From Anaerococcus sp. Marseille-P3915 (GTDB lineage Bacteria > Bacillota > Clostridia > Tissierellales > Peptoniphilaceae): a DNA stretch of 64,000 bases. The notes under the pieces were generated by a model. That model did not search any database. It was not told where the DNA came from and worked only from the letters and a program-made list of their open reading frames with translations. Shown here piece after piece: positions 1-8,770 of this stretch. A program made the translations under genes and the position numbers. The stretch is from positions 270,639 through 334,638 of the forward strand of contig NZ_LT984888.1 in assembly GCF_900258475.1 (NCBI RefSeq), in the 5' to 3' direction. Positions within the stretch are counted from its first letter, which is position 1. Each line of letters begins with the position of its first letter.

Positions 1-26
1 TGTGTAATATTTCAACAAAATCCCAC

Positions 27-56
27 ACAAAAATCCCAAGGTGATTGCCTCGGGTT
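27..56 (-). terminator. Intrinsic terminator-like hairpin, leftward
   Basis: Read on the minus strand, CCCGAGG (48-54) pairs with CCTTGGG (35-41) around a 6-nt loop with one mismatch, and is followed by ATTTTTG. It resembles the terminator behind the surface-protein gene at 306-1607 in position and sequence. No intact gene lies directly upstream in this window, so it may belong to a decayed gene copy or to a short transcript. Confidence 0.5.
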
Positions 57-62
57 GTGGCT

Positions 63-104
63 TTATTTCTTGTTTTGGTTTTTTGTTCTGCCTATAGGGA
101 GTGA
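63..104 (-). pseudogene. Possible 3' remnant of a paralogue of the 306-1607 surface protein
   Basis: On the minus strand a lysine/asparagine-rich tail ending NQNKK and a TAA stop (63-65) precedes the hairpin at 35-54. This closely mirrors the NKNKDKK tail, stop and hairpin of the gene at 306-1607. The frame is closed by a stop about 13 codons upstream. It could be the leftover 3' end of a tandem duplicate; chance similarity of two lysine-rich tails cannot be excluded. The rest of 1-305 (about 105-268) is AT-rich non-coding sequence. Confidence 0.25.
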
Positions 105-115
105 TTAAAATACTA

Positions 116-130
116 ATTATCATTATCAAT
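116..130. promoter_or_regulatory. Fur-box-like hexamer repeat
   Basis: The minus strand reads TTGATAATGATAATTAG, with two consecutive GATAAT hexamers as in the classical Fur operator. It lies in an otherwise empty AT-rich stretch and overlaps a poor -35-like TTGATA on the minus strand. Short AT-rich matches like this arise by chance, so this is only a candidate. Confidence 0.2.
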
Positions 131-269
131 TGGTGTATACTGCTAGTTTCATTAAATATTACTATGTTTAAATTCATATATAACAAACTGATTGTATATT
201 TCTACCTTAATTTAAAATACTGAGGATATATTTGATAAAATTCACAAAACTCATCTACAAAATCCCCAA

Positions 270-303
270 GCAAAAAGCCCGAGTTTAGATCCTCAGGCTT
301 TGG
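270..303 (-). terminator. Terminator of the surface-protein gene
   Basis: On the minus strand AAAGCCTGAG (292-301) pairs with CTCGGGCTTT (274-283), with a short loop and TTTTTG following. It starts within a few bases of the stop codon of the 306-1607 gene. Confidence 0.8.
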
Positions 304-305
304 TT

Positions 306-1607
306 TTATTTTTTGTCTTTGTTTTTGTTTAGGATTGCATAGGCTCCTAGGGCTATTACTAAGATTATTCCGACATAGGCGATGCTTTTTATACCTGTTT
401 TTACGTAGGATGTAGATGAGGTATTGGTTGGGGCATCTTTTTTGTCGTCTGCATTTTGTGACTTATCTTCTGCTCCGCCTATGGTCACTGTTTCTGGTGT
501 GCCGCTGATTGGGTTTGGGGCGGTGCTTGCAGTTTGGCTATTGTCTGTGACTGTACTTGTCGCAGGTGTGGAGCTTGTTTGGTCTGTAGTACTTGTTTGG
601 CTTGAGTCAGAGGCTTTTACTTCGCTTTCTAGGAATTGTTTGATAAAATTATTATCATCTAGAGGGAGGGTAAATCTTCCGTCTTTCTTGATTTCTTCTT
701 CACTGATATAGTCGTTGTTATCAGTGTTCATATTATCAAGCTCTTTTCTTTGATCAGCTGATAATTTTTCGTAAGCCTCCTTAATCTTAGGATTGCTAGA
801 CTTGTAGAAGGCGGAATTCTCGTTAATCTTATCCTCGCCCACCTTCATCTCATTGCCGCTAGATAGGTAGCTAGGGTTTCTAAGAGATGTAGACTCGTGT
901 TTGAGAGGCTTGGCGGTATTTGTTTTAACTACTTGGTCAAGCTTTTTGTATAAGTCCTCTATACTTGCCTTATCAGCTTCACTTAAAGCCTCGCCATTTT
1001 TAATATTCTCATTGGCAGAGGTCAAATATTCATAGACTTGCTTAAAAATATCATCATAGGATTTTCTTGCTTCGCCAGATGTATTCTTGTAATAAAGCGA
1101 ATTGATAGCTGCTTCATAATAGGCATGGAGGGTGTTAAGGTCGGTCTTATCAAGCTTATCAGCATAGAAAAGCTCGCCTTTAATGATATAATCATTGACC
1201 CTAGCCTTTATAGCTGCAATATCAAGGTCCACTGCCACCTTTTCACCACTAGCATCCATAAGCTTGGTCAAAGAATCAAGCCCAGCCGCAAGAGCCTCCT
1301 TATCAGCGGATTTGGTATTTACAAGTTTGACATAATCAGTTAAATCAAGGCTTGGGATATTTCTAGCCTCTTCAATCTTAGAAAGAAGGGCAAACCTAGC
1401 ATCAAACTCCTCAATATAGAGAGGATCCTTAGCAAAATCCACCGTAAGTTCAGTATCTTCATCATCGCTAACCACATCACTTGCAAGAATTTGAAATAAT
1501 GAATTAGCCACTTTATCATCATCACTAGCAAAAGATTGGCCACAAAGCCCCACAAAGAGCCCCAAAGCCATAAAAGTCGCTAGTGTTTTCTTAAAATTAA
1601 TTCTCAT
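306..1607 (-). CDS. Surface protein with EF-hand-like loop and C-terminal membrane anchor
   Basis: Function unknown. The 433-residue product has an N-terminal signal peptide (charged start, hydrophobic core, cleavage near SFA-S), an acidic, helical, lysine-rich body, and an EF-hand/dockerin-like calcium loop NTDNNDYISEEE around residue 295. A Ser/Thr/Pro-rich low-complexity linker follows at about residues 335-400, then one C-terminal membrane segment (IAYVGIILVIALGAYAIL) and a KNKDKK cytoplasmic tail. There is no LPxTG motif, so the protein is probably held by the membrane segment rather than by sortase. The ATG is preceded by AAGGAAGATATT, and a TTGATT-16-TATAAT promoter lies just upstream. 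Own terminator downstream; it reads as a monocistronic gene. A wall-spanning adhesin or enzyme scaffold is a guess only. Confidence 0.8.
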   Translation of the reverse strand: MRINFKKTLATFMALGLFVGLCGQSFASDDDKVANSLFQILASDVVSDDEDTELTVDFAKDPLYIEEFDARFALLSKIEEARNIPSLDLTDYVKLVNTKSADKEALAAGLDSLTKLMDASGEKVAVDLDIAAIKARVNDYIIKGELFYADKLDKTDLNTLHAYYEAAINSLYYKNTSGEARKSYDDIFKQVYEYLTSANENIKNGEALSEADKASIEDLYKKLDQVVKTNTAKPLKHESTSLRNPSYLSSGNEMKVGEDKINENSAFYKSSNPKIKEAYEKLSADQRKELDNMNTDNNDYISEEEIKKDGRFTLPLDDNNFIKQFLESEVKASDSSQTSTTDQTSSTPATSTVTDNSQTASTAPNPISGTPETVTIGGAEDKSQNADDKKDAPTNTSSTSYVKTGIKSIAYVGIILVIALGAYAILNKNKDKK

Positions 1608-1634
1608 AATATCTTCCTTTACTCATATAGATAT

Positions 1635-1662
1635 ATTATATAGAAATATAGGGAAAAATCAA
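1635..1662 (-). promoter_or_regulatory. Sigma-A-type promoter of the surface-protein gene
   Basis: On the minus strand TTGATT (1657-1662), a 16-bp spacer and TATAAT (1635-1640) lie 28 bp upstream of the start codon at 1607. Confidence 0.6.
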
Positions 1663-1709
1663 CAAGAAAAGCCTTAAAAAGCTGGCGGTTTTGTGGGAAA
1701 TTGGGCCTT

Positions 1710-2027
1710 TTACAAAGAAGTATAAAAAGAGCAGACCTCTATAGCCTGCTCTTTGATATTGATATTTTTTTGAACTATTAGGAAATTCCTAATAGTTGGA
1801 TTTATATATAGTTCCTCGTCGTCATAGATTTTCTTAAGATGTTCATTTATAGTAGAAATACTCACATTGTAGAGAGTGGCCATCATCTTTTGAGTCAGCC
1901 AAATATTTTCATCTTCATATCTTATTTCAATAGCATCTTCATCATTTCCTGTGGCAGCTATATAGGTCAAATATTCAGCAGCAGAAGATCTAATTTGCTT
2001 TTCATCTTTATTTAATTCTCCGCTCAT
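1710..2027 (-). pseudogene. Truncated RhuM-family protein
   Basis: The first ~85 residues match the N-terminus of the RhuM family (Fic/toxin-associated virulence protein), including the typical IEIRYEDENIWLTQ...NVSISTINEHLKKIYDDEEL helix-turn-helix region and ...NPTIRNFLIVQ. RhuM proteins are usually about 330 residues; this one stops at 105. The last residues (EQAIEVCSF) are simply a transcription terminator read as codons, which suggests that the 3' two-thirds of the gene was deleted up to its old terminator. The start region is intact (GGAGGTATT before ATG). It lies 58 bp behind the XRE gene in the same direction. Probably non-functional, though a small DNA-binding remnant could still be made. 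Confidence 0.75.
1722..1752 (-). terminator. Terminator embedded in the truncated rhuM 3' end
   Basis: On the minus strand AGAGCAG (1746-1752) pairs with CTGCTCT (1728-1734), followed by TTTTTAT. The hairpin lies inside the reading frame of the truncated RhuM gene. Confidence 0.75.
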
Positions 2028-2085
2028 AATACCTCCAGGTATTTATTTTTTATTTTATCCTAATCTTAAAATAATATAAAAAACA

Positions 2086-2865
2086 TTATTCATCATCATT
2101 TACATAAAACCTATCTTCAAACCAATTATCAAACTTATAATCATCAGCTATAAGGAATGACATATCTGAATATAAAAATATTTCAACATCATTATCTCCA
2201 AACATATCGTATATCCACTCATCCCAATACTGGAAATCTTCAAAGTCATCTTTATTAAGATTGATTAACATTTCTTGCATTAATAACTCTGCCTCGTCAA
2301 TGATTGATTTTAATATTATCTCTTCAATAGGCTTATGAGCTATAAAGTCATCACCCTTCACAGCTTTTATTATTAATTGATTTAAAGCTCTTTTTAATTT
2401 TATTAAGAAATTATAATCATACTCCATTAGGAATTCTTCTGGTAAGGATAACTGAAGGCTAGAAGCATTTAATTGGCCAATGTGTGAACCTTTAGGCAAG
2501 CTTGATAATTCTTCTAGATCCATCATTATATCATCTGATAAGATATCAGAACCTATGCAAAATGCTATAGCAGCGAATTTACCATATAAGTCGTTTATAG
2601 TTTCTGACCATGCGTCATGACTCCTATACTCATCTAGATAATTTTCAAGATCTGTTTCTTCATCATTAGGAAATTTTGACCACCTTAAAGCTACTAATAT
2701 ACCCTTAATTTTATCCTGTCTAATTGGATTACCAGACTCATATCTACTCCATGTTCTAGTTCCGACATTAGCTTTTTTTGCAGCTTGTTCAATAGTTAAG
2801 CCCAATTCTTCTCTTCTGTTTTTTATTAGCTTAGACATGTTGTTATTATTCTCTATTGAATTCAT
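2086..2865 (-). CDS. XRE-family helix-turn-helix regulator
   Basis: DNA-binding regulator of the island. Residues ~10-60 form a Cro/C1-type HTH (LIKNRREELGLTIEQAAKKANVGTRTWSRYESG). The remaining ~200 residues are very acidic, tryptophan- and aspartate-rich, and match no domain I recognise. The start at 2865 has an ideal GGAGG six bases upstream. It is transcribed away from the DUF4145/mod/res/HEPN genes, and its promoter overlaps an 18-bp-period direct repeat, suggesting autoregulation. Such two-domain XRE proteins often act as control or anti-toxin-like regulators next to defence genes; whether it controls the neighbouring restriction genes is inference. Confidence 0.85.
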   Translation of the reverse strand: MNSIENNNNMSKLIKNRREELGLTIEQAAKKANVGTRTWSRYESGNPIRQDKIKGILVALRWSKFPNDEETDLENYLDEYRSHDAWSETINDLYGKFAAIAFCIGSDILSDDIMMDLEELSSLPKGSHIGQLNASSLQLSLPEEFLMEYDYNFLIKLKRALNQLIIKAVKGDDFIAHKPIEEIILKSIIDEAELLMQEMLINLNKDDFEDFQYWDEWIYDMFGDNDVEIFLYSDMSFLIADDYKFDNWFEDRFYVNDDE

Positions 2866-2890
2866 TATATTCCTCCATTCAAAATATGAC

Positions 2891-2925
2891 TTGCCACTTA
2901 TTTAAATTATGCCACTATTTTAAAA
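2891..2925. promoter_or_regulatory. Direct-repeat operator candidate of the XRE gene
   Basis: Two copies of TGCCACTnnTTTAAA-like sequence start at 2892 and 2910 (period 18 bp). They straddle the -10 and spacer of the minus-strand promoter, the expected place for an XRE autorepression site. Confidence 0.5.
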
Positions 2926-2934
2926 TAAAGTCAA
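2906..2934 (-). promoter_or_regulatory. Promoter of the XRE regulator
   Basis: Minus strand TTGACT (2929-2934), a 17-bp spacer, then CATAAT (2906-2911); about 40 bp upstream of the start codon. Confidence 0.6.
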
Positions 2935-3008
2935 TCAGAATTTTAAAATTTCTAAATTTACACTTAGCTTTATTCTTTTAAATTCTTACTTTGCATTATT
3001 ACAAAATA

Positions 3009-3037
3009 TTAAGAATTCGGTGCCCTTATGTTATAAT
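3009..3037 (+). promoter_or_regulatory. Promoter of the DUF4145/RM/HEPN gene block
   Basis: TTAAGA (3009-3014), a 17-bp spacer and TATAAT (3032-3037) precede the DUF4145 start by ~63 bp. No other clear promoter is visible before mod, so it may serve the whole rightward block. Confidence 0.5.
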
Positions 3038-3100
3038 AATAATTGAGATAATAAATAAAGATTCTAATTAGACCGTTAATTATATAAGAAAGGATAATAA

Positions 3101-3821
3101 ATGAACGATTACTTAGAGTGTCCATTTTGTAAGAAAACATTTCCTTTGACTAAAGATACTTTTTCTGAATCCTATCCTGCGTTTGATTCTAATGATTGGA
3201 AATACTATATTCAGAAAAATTCAGAAGATAAGATTAAATATCCACATTTAGATACTTCTGGATTAAAAGTACAATTTAATAAATGCCCAGCTTGCAAAAA
3301 AGTAACCATAGATATTATAGGAGTAGGTTCACAATTTCCTGAAGGATTTAAAAGAAGAATATTCCCAGCATCTGAAGCTAAAAAATATCCAGATTATATA
3401 CCAAGTCATATATTGGAAGATTATACTGAAGCATATGATATATTAGAATTAAGCCCAAAAGCTTCGGCTACTCTATCAAGAAGATGCCTACAAAGTATGA
3501 TTAGAGATAAGTGGGATACAAATGAAAAAACTTTATATAAGGAAATCGACTCTATAAGAGATAAAGTAGATTCCAAAACTTGGGATGCCATAAATGCCTT
3601 GCGTAAAATAGGAAATATTGGAGCTCATATGCAAAAGGATACAAGCCTTATTATAAATATAGAGCCTTGGGAAGCTGAAAAATTAATTTTACTTATAATT
3701 AATTTTACTTATAGAAGTACTTATTAAGTCTTGGTATATAGATGTGTATGAAAGAGAAAAATTATTTGAAGACATAGTTAGTATCAAAGATTCTAAAGAA
3801 AAATTAGGAAGTGAAAAGTAA
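3101..3821 (+). pseudogene. DUF4145 zinc-ribbon protein, frameshifted by a 16-bp duplication
   Basis: As read, the frame closes at 3727 (208 residues). It has a CPFC...CPAC zinc ribbon and the DUF4145 core (YDILELSPKASATLSRRCLQSMIRD, then RKIGNIGAHMQ). The expected C-terminus of this family (WY...YEREK...) is present downstream, but in another frame, ending at 3821. The cause is visible: AATTAATTTTACTTAT occurs twice in perfect tandem (3681-3712). Removing one 16-bp copy restores a continuous 234-residue protein ending LILLIEVLIKSWYIDVY...KLGSEK. DUF4145 proteins frequently accompany restriction and defence genes, as here directly upstream of mod. The short form may still fold except for its last helix; the duplication may also be reversible. 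Confidence 0.8.
3681..3712 (+). repeat. Perfect 16-bp tandem duplication causing a frameshift
   Basis: Two adjacent identical copies of AATTAATTTTACTTAT (3681-3696 and 3697-3712). Sixteen is not a multiple of three, so copy-number change switches the frame of the DUF4145 gene. Confidence 0.95.
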
Positions 3822-3890
3822 ATATTATTTAAAAATGATTATTAAGTTATAAGTATGGGAAATACTATATGATATAAATGAGGTGTAAGT

Positions 3891-5762
3891 ATGATAGGAA
3901 AGCAAATACAAGATAATAATGATAAAAAGCCAAATAGCAGAGAGATGGATAAGTTAAAAGACCAATTTCCTCAGTTTTTCTCTAAAGAAGGTAGTTTTAG
4001 GTTTGATAAATTTCAAGATTTTTTAAAGGAAGAAGAAGTAGACGTATCCAAAGAAGGTTATGAACTAGACTTCTTAGGAAAATCTTATGCTAAATATCAA
4101 AGTTCATTAGAAACTGAAACCTATATAGCTCCAGATTTAGATCATAATAATGAGGAAATAAATAAAAACAGTGAAAATTTATACATTGTTGGTGATAATA
4201 TAGATGCCCTTAGCCATCTTTTAAAATCCTATGCTGGGAAAATTAAATGTATCTATATAGATCCTCCTTACAACACTGGCTCTGACGGCTTTGTTTATCC
4301 GGATAATTTTCAGTTCAACAAAAAAGAGATGTCAGATAAGCTGGGCATAACTGAGGAAGAAGCAGAAAGGATATTAGATATTGCGGGGAAATCTACTCAT
4401 TCAGCTTGGCTTACCTTTATGTATCCTAGATTAGTCCTTGCTAGAGATCTGCTCTCTGATGACGGTGTTATATTTATATCAATAGATGAACACGAGCATT
4501 CTAATTTAAAGATAATCTGTGATGAAATATTTGGAGAAATAAATTTCATCGGTGATATAGTTTGGGAATCTACGACGCAGCCGATAAATAATGGACCAGC
4601 ACAGTTTAAATTTCAACAAAAAACTGAACAGATTCTGCTATATGCGAAACGTGAGGCTAACATTAGTGGATTCATATTAAAAGAAATTAATACTGAAATA
4701 AAATATCCTCATGATGGAAGATTTGGCAAATGTCGATTTGAGGTGATTGAAAAATCAGATAAAGGAAGTTATAAAAGGCCAACAATGAAGTTTCCAATAC
4801 TGGGTCAATATCCTAGGGAAGGAAAAAGGTGGCAAATAGGAGAACAAGTTGCAAGAGAATTAGAAAGTGAGGGTAGACTTGAGGTAGTAAATGGTATTGT
4901 AAAAAAAGCTATATATCCTGAAGATGAAATCGATAAGAAAAAGCTTGAGCCATTTTGGTCATTAATGCTTGCAAAAGAATTTGGGTCAGCATTGGGGGCT
5001 AAAAATGAATTAAATAAATTAATGGGTAGATCTATTGGGTTTGATACTGTAAAGCCAACAAAACTGATAAAAAAATTATTATCCTATTTAGGCGATGATT
5101 ATTATGTTTTAGATTTTTTTTCTGGATCTGCAACCACAGCTCATTCAGTTTTAGATTTTAACAGCGAAAATTCTAGTAATATAAAATATATTATGGTTCA
5201 AATTGCAGAAGAGATAAATAAAGGAACAACATCTTTTCAAGAAGGGTATAAATCCATAGATGAAATTGGTAGACACAGGATAAGACTTGCATCTGAAAAA
5301 ATCAAGAATGAAACAAAGGCTGATATAGATTACGGCTTTAAGCTATTCTACTTAGAAGATCCTAAAGAAGCGGTTTTTGATAAGTTAGAAACTTTTGTGC
5401 CAGAATTTAAATTGATTTCTGATGATATGGTATCTGTTTTTGATAATGAACATTCATCAGGTAAGGAAGCAATATTAGCTACTTGGATTAATGAGGATGG
5501 TTATGGACTTTCTAGACGAAGCAAAACTTATAAACTAAATGATTATGAGGCTAATTTAATGGATGATAGCTTATATCTTATTGATGAAGGTATCAAGTCA
5601 GAAGATATAATGCTTCTTGTAAAGCAAATAGAAGAGGGAAGCCTAGAAATCAATAGGGTGGTTATTTATGTTCATTCATTTGACTATAAGTTAATAACCG
5701 AGATAAGGAACAACATAAAGGTTCTTAAGAATAAGGATGTTTCCTTGATAGAGAGGTTTTGA
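3891..5762 (+). CDS. mod: Type III restriction-modification DNA methyltransferase (Mod)
   Basis: Modification and recognition subunit of a type III system; methylates adenine (N6) in its target and guides Res. The 623-residue protein carries the beta-class order of motifs: catalytic DPPYNTG at residues 124-130 first, then the AdoMet-binding FxG motif DFFSGSATT near residue 408. The region between them (about 200-380) holds the target recognition domain. Length fits the family. An N-terminal helical stretch (QFPQFFSKEGSFRFDKFQDFL) is typical of Mod. The TGA stop overlaps the beginning of res. I see no simple-sequence repeat in the gene that would make it a classical phase-variable mod, but the DUF4145 gene upstream does carry a tandem duplication. 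Confidence 0.93.
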   Translation: MIGKQIQDNNDKKPNSREMDKLKDQFPQFFSKEGSFRFDKFQDFLKEEEVDVSKEGYELDFLGKSYAKYQSSLETETYIAPDLDHNNEEINKNSENLYIVGDNIDALSHLLKSYAGKIKCIYIDPPYNTGSDGFVYPDNFQFNKKEMSDKLGITEEEAERILDIAGKSTHSAWLTFMYPRLVLARDLLSDDGVIFISIDEHEHSNLKIICDEIFGEINFIGDIVWESTTQPINNGPAQFKFQQKTEQILLYAKREANISGFILKEINTEIKYPHDGRFGKCRFEVIEKSDKGSYKRPTMKFPILGQYPREGKRWQIGEQVARELESEGRLEVVNGIVKKAIYPEDEIDKKKLEPFWSLMLAKEFGSALGAKNELNKLMGRSIGFDTVKPTKLIKKLLSYLGDDYYVLDFFSGSATTAHSVLDFNSENSSNIKYIMVQIAEEINKGTTSFQEGYKSIDEIGRHRIRLASEKIKNETKADIDYGFKLFYLEDPKEAVFDKLETFVPEFKLISDDMVSVFDNEHSSGKEAILATWINEDGYGLSRRSKTYKLNDYEANLMDDSLYLIDEGIKSEDIMLLVKQIEEGSLEINRVVIYVHSFDYKLITEIRNNIKVLKNKDVSLIERF

Positions 5763-5764
5763 TT

Positions 5765-8719
5765 ATGGCTATTAAATTAAATATACTAGACCATCAAAAT
5801 GATTTTCTTAGATCTATTATAAAGACTTTTGATGGTGTAGATATCAAGAGTTCTGACCAGTCCTATGAAAACCCTATAATCAATATCAAAGATCCTAAGC
5901 TTAAAGAAAATATAAGTGAAATTTGGAAGGGTGAGATTGGAAATAAAGCTATACCTCATGAGTGGAGACTATCTGATGAAGCTTCATATTTAGGTCTGGA
6001 TATTAGGATGGAAACAGGAACTGGCAAGACCTATTGTTATACGAGGATGATGTATGAGTTAAATAGGTTGTATGGTTTTCATAAGTTTATCGTCTTAGTA
6101 CCAACCACTCCTATAAGAGAGGGAGCTAGGAGTTTTATTGAGGCTGATTATGCAATAAGGCATTTTGCTGATCTTTACCCTAATAAAAAACTTGACTTAA
6201 ATGTATTAGAAGCTCAAAAAACAAAGAAAGGGAAGAAATTCTTTCCTGGAGCAGTTTCTGAATTTGCCAGGGGCTCTTCTCTTGCGAGAAATAGATTTTC
6301 TGTTTTATTGATGGGTCAAGGAATGCTAAATTCAGATGCTACAATGAATAAAGATTATGATGAAACAGTATTAGGTTCTATAACTAAGCCATATGAGGCA
6401 TTAAAAAAGGTTAGACCTATTGTAATTATAGATGAACCTCACAGGTTTAAAAAAGATAGCAAGAGTTTTAAGAAAATTATTAAAGAAATCAATCCTCAAT
6501 GCATAATAAGGTTTGGTGCTACCTTCCCAAGTATAAAAAAGAAAAAAGATTTTAATAATTTGATTTTTAATCTCGGGCCTGGGCAAGCCTTTAATCAAAA
6601 TTTGGTTAAGGGTGTTGAAACATTTATGATTGAACAAGAAGAAAGTAATGAAAACAAGATTAAACTCTTAGATTTTAAAAGAAATCCGAAATTTGCCAAA
6701 ATTAGAAATGAAAAAACTATGGTGACTGATGAATTCAGAATGGGTGACAGTTTATCTATTTTTGGTGAAGAATTTGCCGGTATCAGCATAGAAGAGATTG
6801 GAAAGACAAGTGATGATGATATTAAAACAGGAGTTACTTTATCCAATGGGCAAATTCTTTCAAAGGGAGATATAATCTATGGTGGAACATATTCTCAAAG
6901 TTATCAAGAGTTGATGATTAGGCAATCTATTAAAAATCACTTTAAAGCTGAGAAAGAAAATTTCCTGAGGTCTAATAAGATAAAGACTTTGAGTCTTTAC
7001 TTCATTGATTCTGTTTATTCATATAGATCAGATGATGAAAAAGATGGACCGTTAAGAATATTATTTCAAAATCTTCTGGAAGCACATATTAAAAAAGAGA
7101 TTGAGTCAATCAAAGATAATTCTAATGATAGGGAGTTGGAATATAAAGATTACTTGCAAGCGTCACTAAGAGATATTAGGTCAACTAATGGTGGATATTT
7201 CTCAATAGATAATTCAAATACTGATGAAGACATTAAAGAAGAAGTAGACAGGATTCTAAAAAATAAGGATTATTTGCTTAATTTTAAAGATGAAGATGGG
7301 TCATGGAATACATTAAGATTTGTATTTTCCAAATGGACTTTAAAAGAAGGCTGGGACAACCCTAATATTTTCCAAATAGTAAAACTAAGGTCATCTGGAT
7401 CAGAGACAAGCAAACTTCAAGAGGTAGGTAGGGGCTTAAGGCTTCCTGTTGATGAGAATGGTCAAAGAATTTCAGATGAGCAATTTTATTTGAAATATAT
7501 GATTGATTATTCTGAAAAAGATTTTGCTAATTCTTTGATTAGAGAAATAAACAACGACCAACCTGATGCTATAACGAATATTAAAGAGATTTTACCAAAG
7601 CTAAGTAAAATTCATGGCAAGAGTGAAGATGAGATATTTGGTGAAATGCTAACAAAAAAATATATAGACTATAATGGCAATATAAAGGAAGAATTTATAG
7701 GAGAAATTTATCAGGCTTATCCAGAAATAATTAAAAATTTACATTCAAATAAAGTTTTTGATGGTAATAAAAAGAAGAACCATGTTAAAATCAAGAAAGA
7801 TAAATTTGAAAAAATTAGAAATCTATGGGAGAAAGTAAATCAGAAATATTATCTAAAAATAGATGATATAGATGATGATGAATTAAAAAATACCTTTATA
7901 AGCATTTTAAGTAGAGATATTTATAGAGATGACAAGGTAAATATAATTAGACATTATACATATAAGAATGATGATGGAAAGACGGCATTAAGAGAAACTG
8001 TTGAGGATTATTTTATAGTTGAAAATCCATTAAGTTATAATGAATTTTTGAAATCACTAAATAAGCAATTAGGACTTCCAATAAAGCTGATACATGAGTC
8101 ACTTTGTGAGTATTCTAAGGAAAGAGATATAGATAATAGACTTTTCTCTCAATCTTCAATTAATATAATATCTAATGAATTTCATAAATGGCTAGACGAA
8201 GTTCTGCTTAAAAAATTCTCCTATAAAATGCTAGATATAGATGTAAAGGAAACAAGTCTTACTGATCAGGATGGGAATGTTAAAGATGAACTTGTCCAAG
8301 GAGTTTTAGGGGTATATAGAGATGATAACACAGATGTACCAGAAAAGTTCATTTATGATTCTATTATCTTTGATAGTGACAAAGAAAAAGAAAATATCGT
8401 AAATGGTGGAATCTCTAAGGTAACAGTCTTTGGAAAAATACCAAGAAAATCGATTCAAATACCTTTGTTTACGGGTGGAACAACAAGTCCTGACTTTATG
8501 TATCTTGTAGAATCTGAAGATGGGAATTCTGAAATAAACTTTATAGTTGAAACAAAAGATATGACAGATGAAAGATCTCTTAGAAGAGATGAGGAAATAA
8601 GAATAGCTTCTGCTAAAAAGTTTTTTGAAACTATGAAAAACGACGGAGTGAATGTAGTATTTAAAAAACAACTTAAAAATGATGACATTGTAGCTATGAT
8701 TAATGAGTTGAAATTATAA
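5765..8719 (+). CDS. res: Type III restriction endonuclease/helicase subunit (Res)
   Basis: Superfamily 2 ATPase-nuclease partner of Mod. Visible in order: Walker A METGTGKT (residues 82-89), DEPH Walker B (223-226), GATF motif III, QEVGRGLRLP motif VI, and a C-terminal PD-(D/E)xK nuclease with SPDF (D910) and ETK (E929-K931). About 985 residues, full length for the family. A TTG at 5759 would also open the frame, but GAGAGG lies only 2 nt before it and 8 nt before the ATG at 5765, so 5765 is the better start. Both nuclease and ATPase residues look intact, so the RM pair appears functional. Confidence 0.92.
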   Translation: MAIKLNILDHQNDFLRSIIKTFDGVDIKSSDQSYENPIINIKDPKLKENISEIWKGEIGNKAIPHEWRLSDEASYLGLDIRMETGTGKTYCYTRMMYELNRLYGFHKFIVLVPTTPIREGARSFIEADYAIRHFADLYPNKKLDLNVLEAQKTKKGKKFFPGAVSEFARGSSLARNRFSVLLMGQGMLNSDATMNKDYDETVLGSITKPYEALKKVRPIVIIDEPHRFKKDSKSFKKIIKEINPQCIIRFGATFPSIKKKKDFNNLIFNLGPGQAFNQNLVKGVETFMIEQEESNENKIKLLDFKRNPKFAKIRNEKTMVTDEFRMGDSLSIFGEEFAGISIEEIGKTSDDDIKTGVTLSNGQILSKGDIIYGGTYSQSYQELMIRQSIKNHFKAEKENFLRSNKIKTLSLYFIDSVYSYRSDDEKDGPLRILFQNLLEAHIKKEIESIKDNSNDRELEYKDYLQASLRDIRSTNGGYFSIDNSNTDEDIKEEVDRILKNKDYLLNFKDEDGSWNTLRFVFSKWTLKEGWDNPNIFQIVKLRSSGSETSKLQEVGRGLRLPVDENGQRISDEQFYLKYMIDYSEKDFANSLIREINNDQPDAITNIKEILPKLSKIHGKSEDEIFGEMLTKKYIDYNGNIKEEFIGEIYQAYPEIIKNLHSNKVFDGNKKKNHVKIKKDKFEKIRNLWEKVNQKYYLKIDDIDDDELKNTFISILSRDIYRDDKVNIIRHYTYKNDDGKTALRETVEDYFIVENPLSYNEFLKSLNKQLGLPIKLIHESLCEYSKERDIDNRLFSQSSINIISNEFHKWLDEVLLKKFSYKMLDIDVKETSLTDQDGNVKDELVQGVLGVYRDDNTDVPEKFIYDSIIFDSDKEKENIVNGGISKVTVFGKIPRKSIQIPLFTGGTTSPDFMYLVESEDGNSEINFIVETKDMTDERSLRRDEEIRIASAKKFFETMKNDGVNVVFKKQLKNDDIVAMINELKL

Positions 8720-8770
8720 AACATTCAAATTTAGAATATATTAATTATTCAAATGGAGTTTTGGTAGAAA

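Noticed and set aside
424-711. Plus-strand frame opposite the surface-protein gene
   Set aside because: It is the antisense of the Ser/Thr-rich linker and has no ribosome site or recognisable domain.
3681-3712. Reading the DUF4145 region as a normal 208-residue gene plus intergenic DNA
   Set aside because: The downstream frame continues the family's C-terminus exactly once the 16-bp duplication is removed.
5759-5764. TTG start for res
   Set aside because: The ribosome site is only two bases away from TTG but eight from the ATG at 5765.
8306-8724. Overlapping antisense frames inside the res 3' end
   Set aside because: They mirror the conserved nuclease domain of Res and have no start signals.
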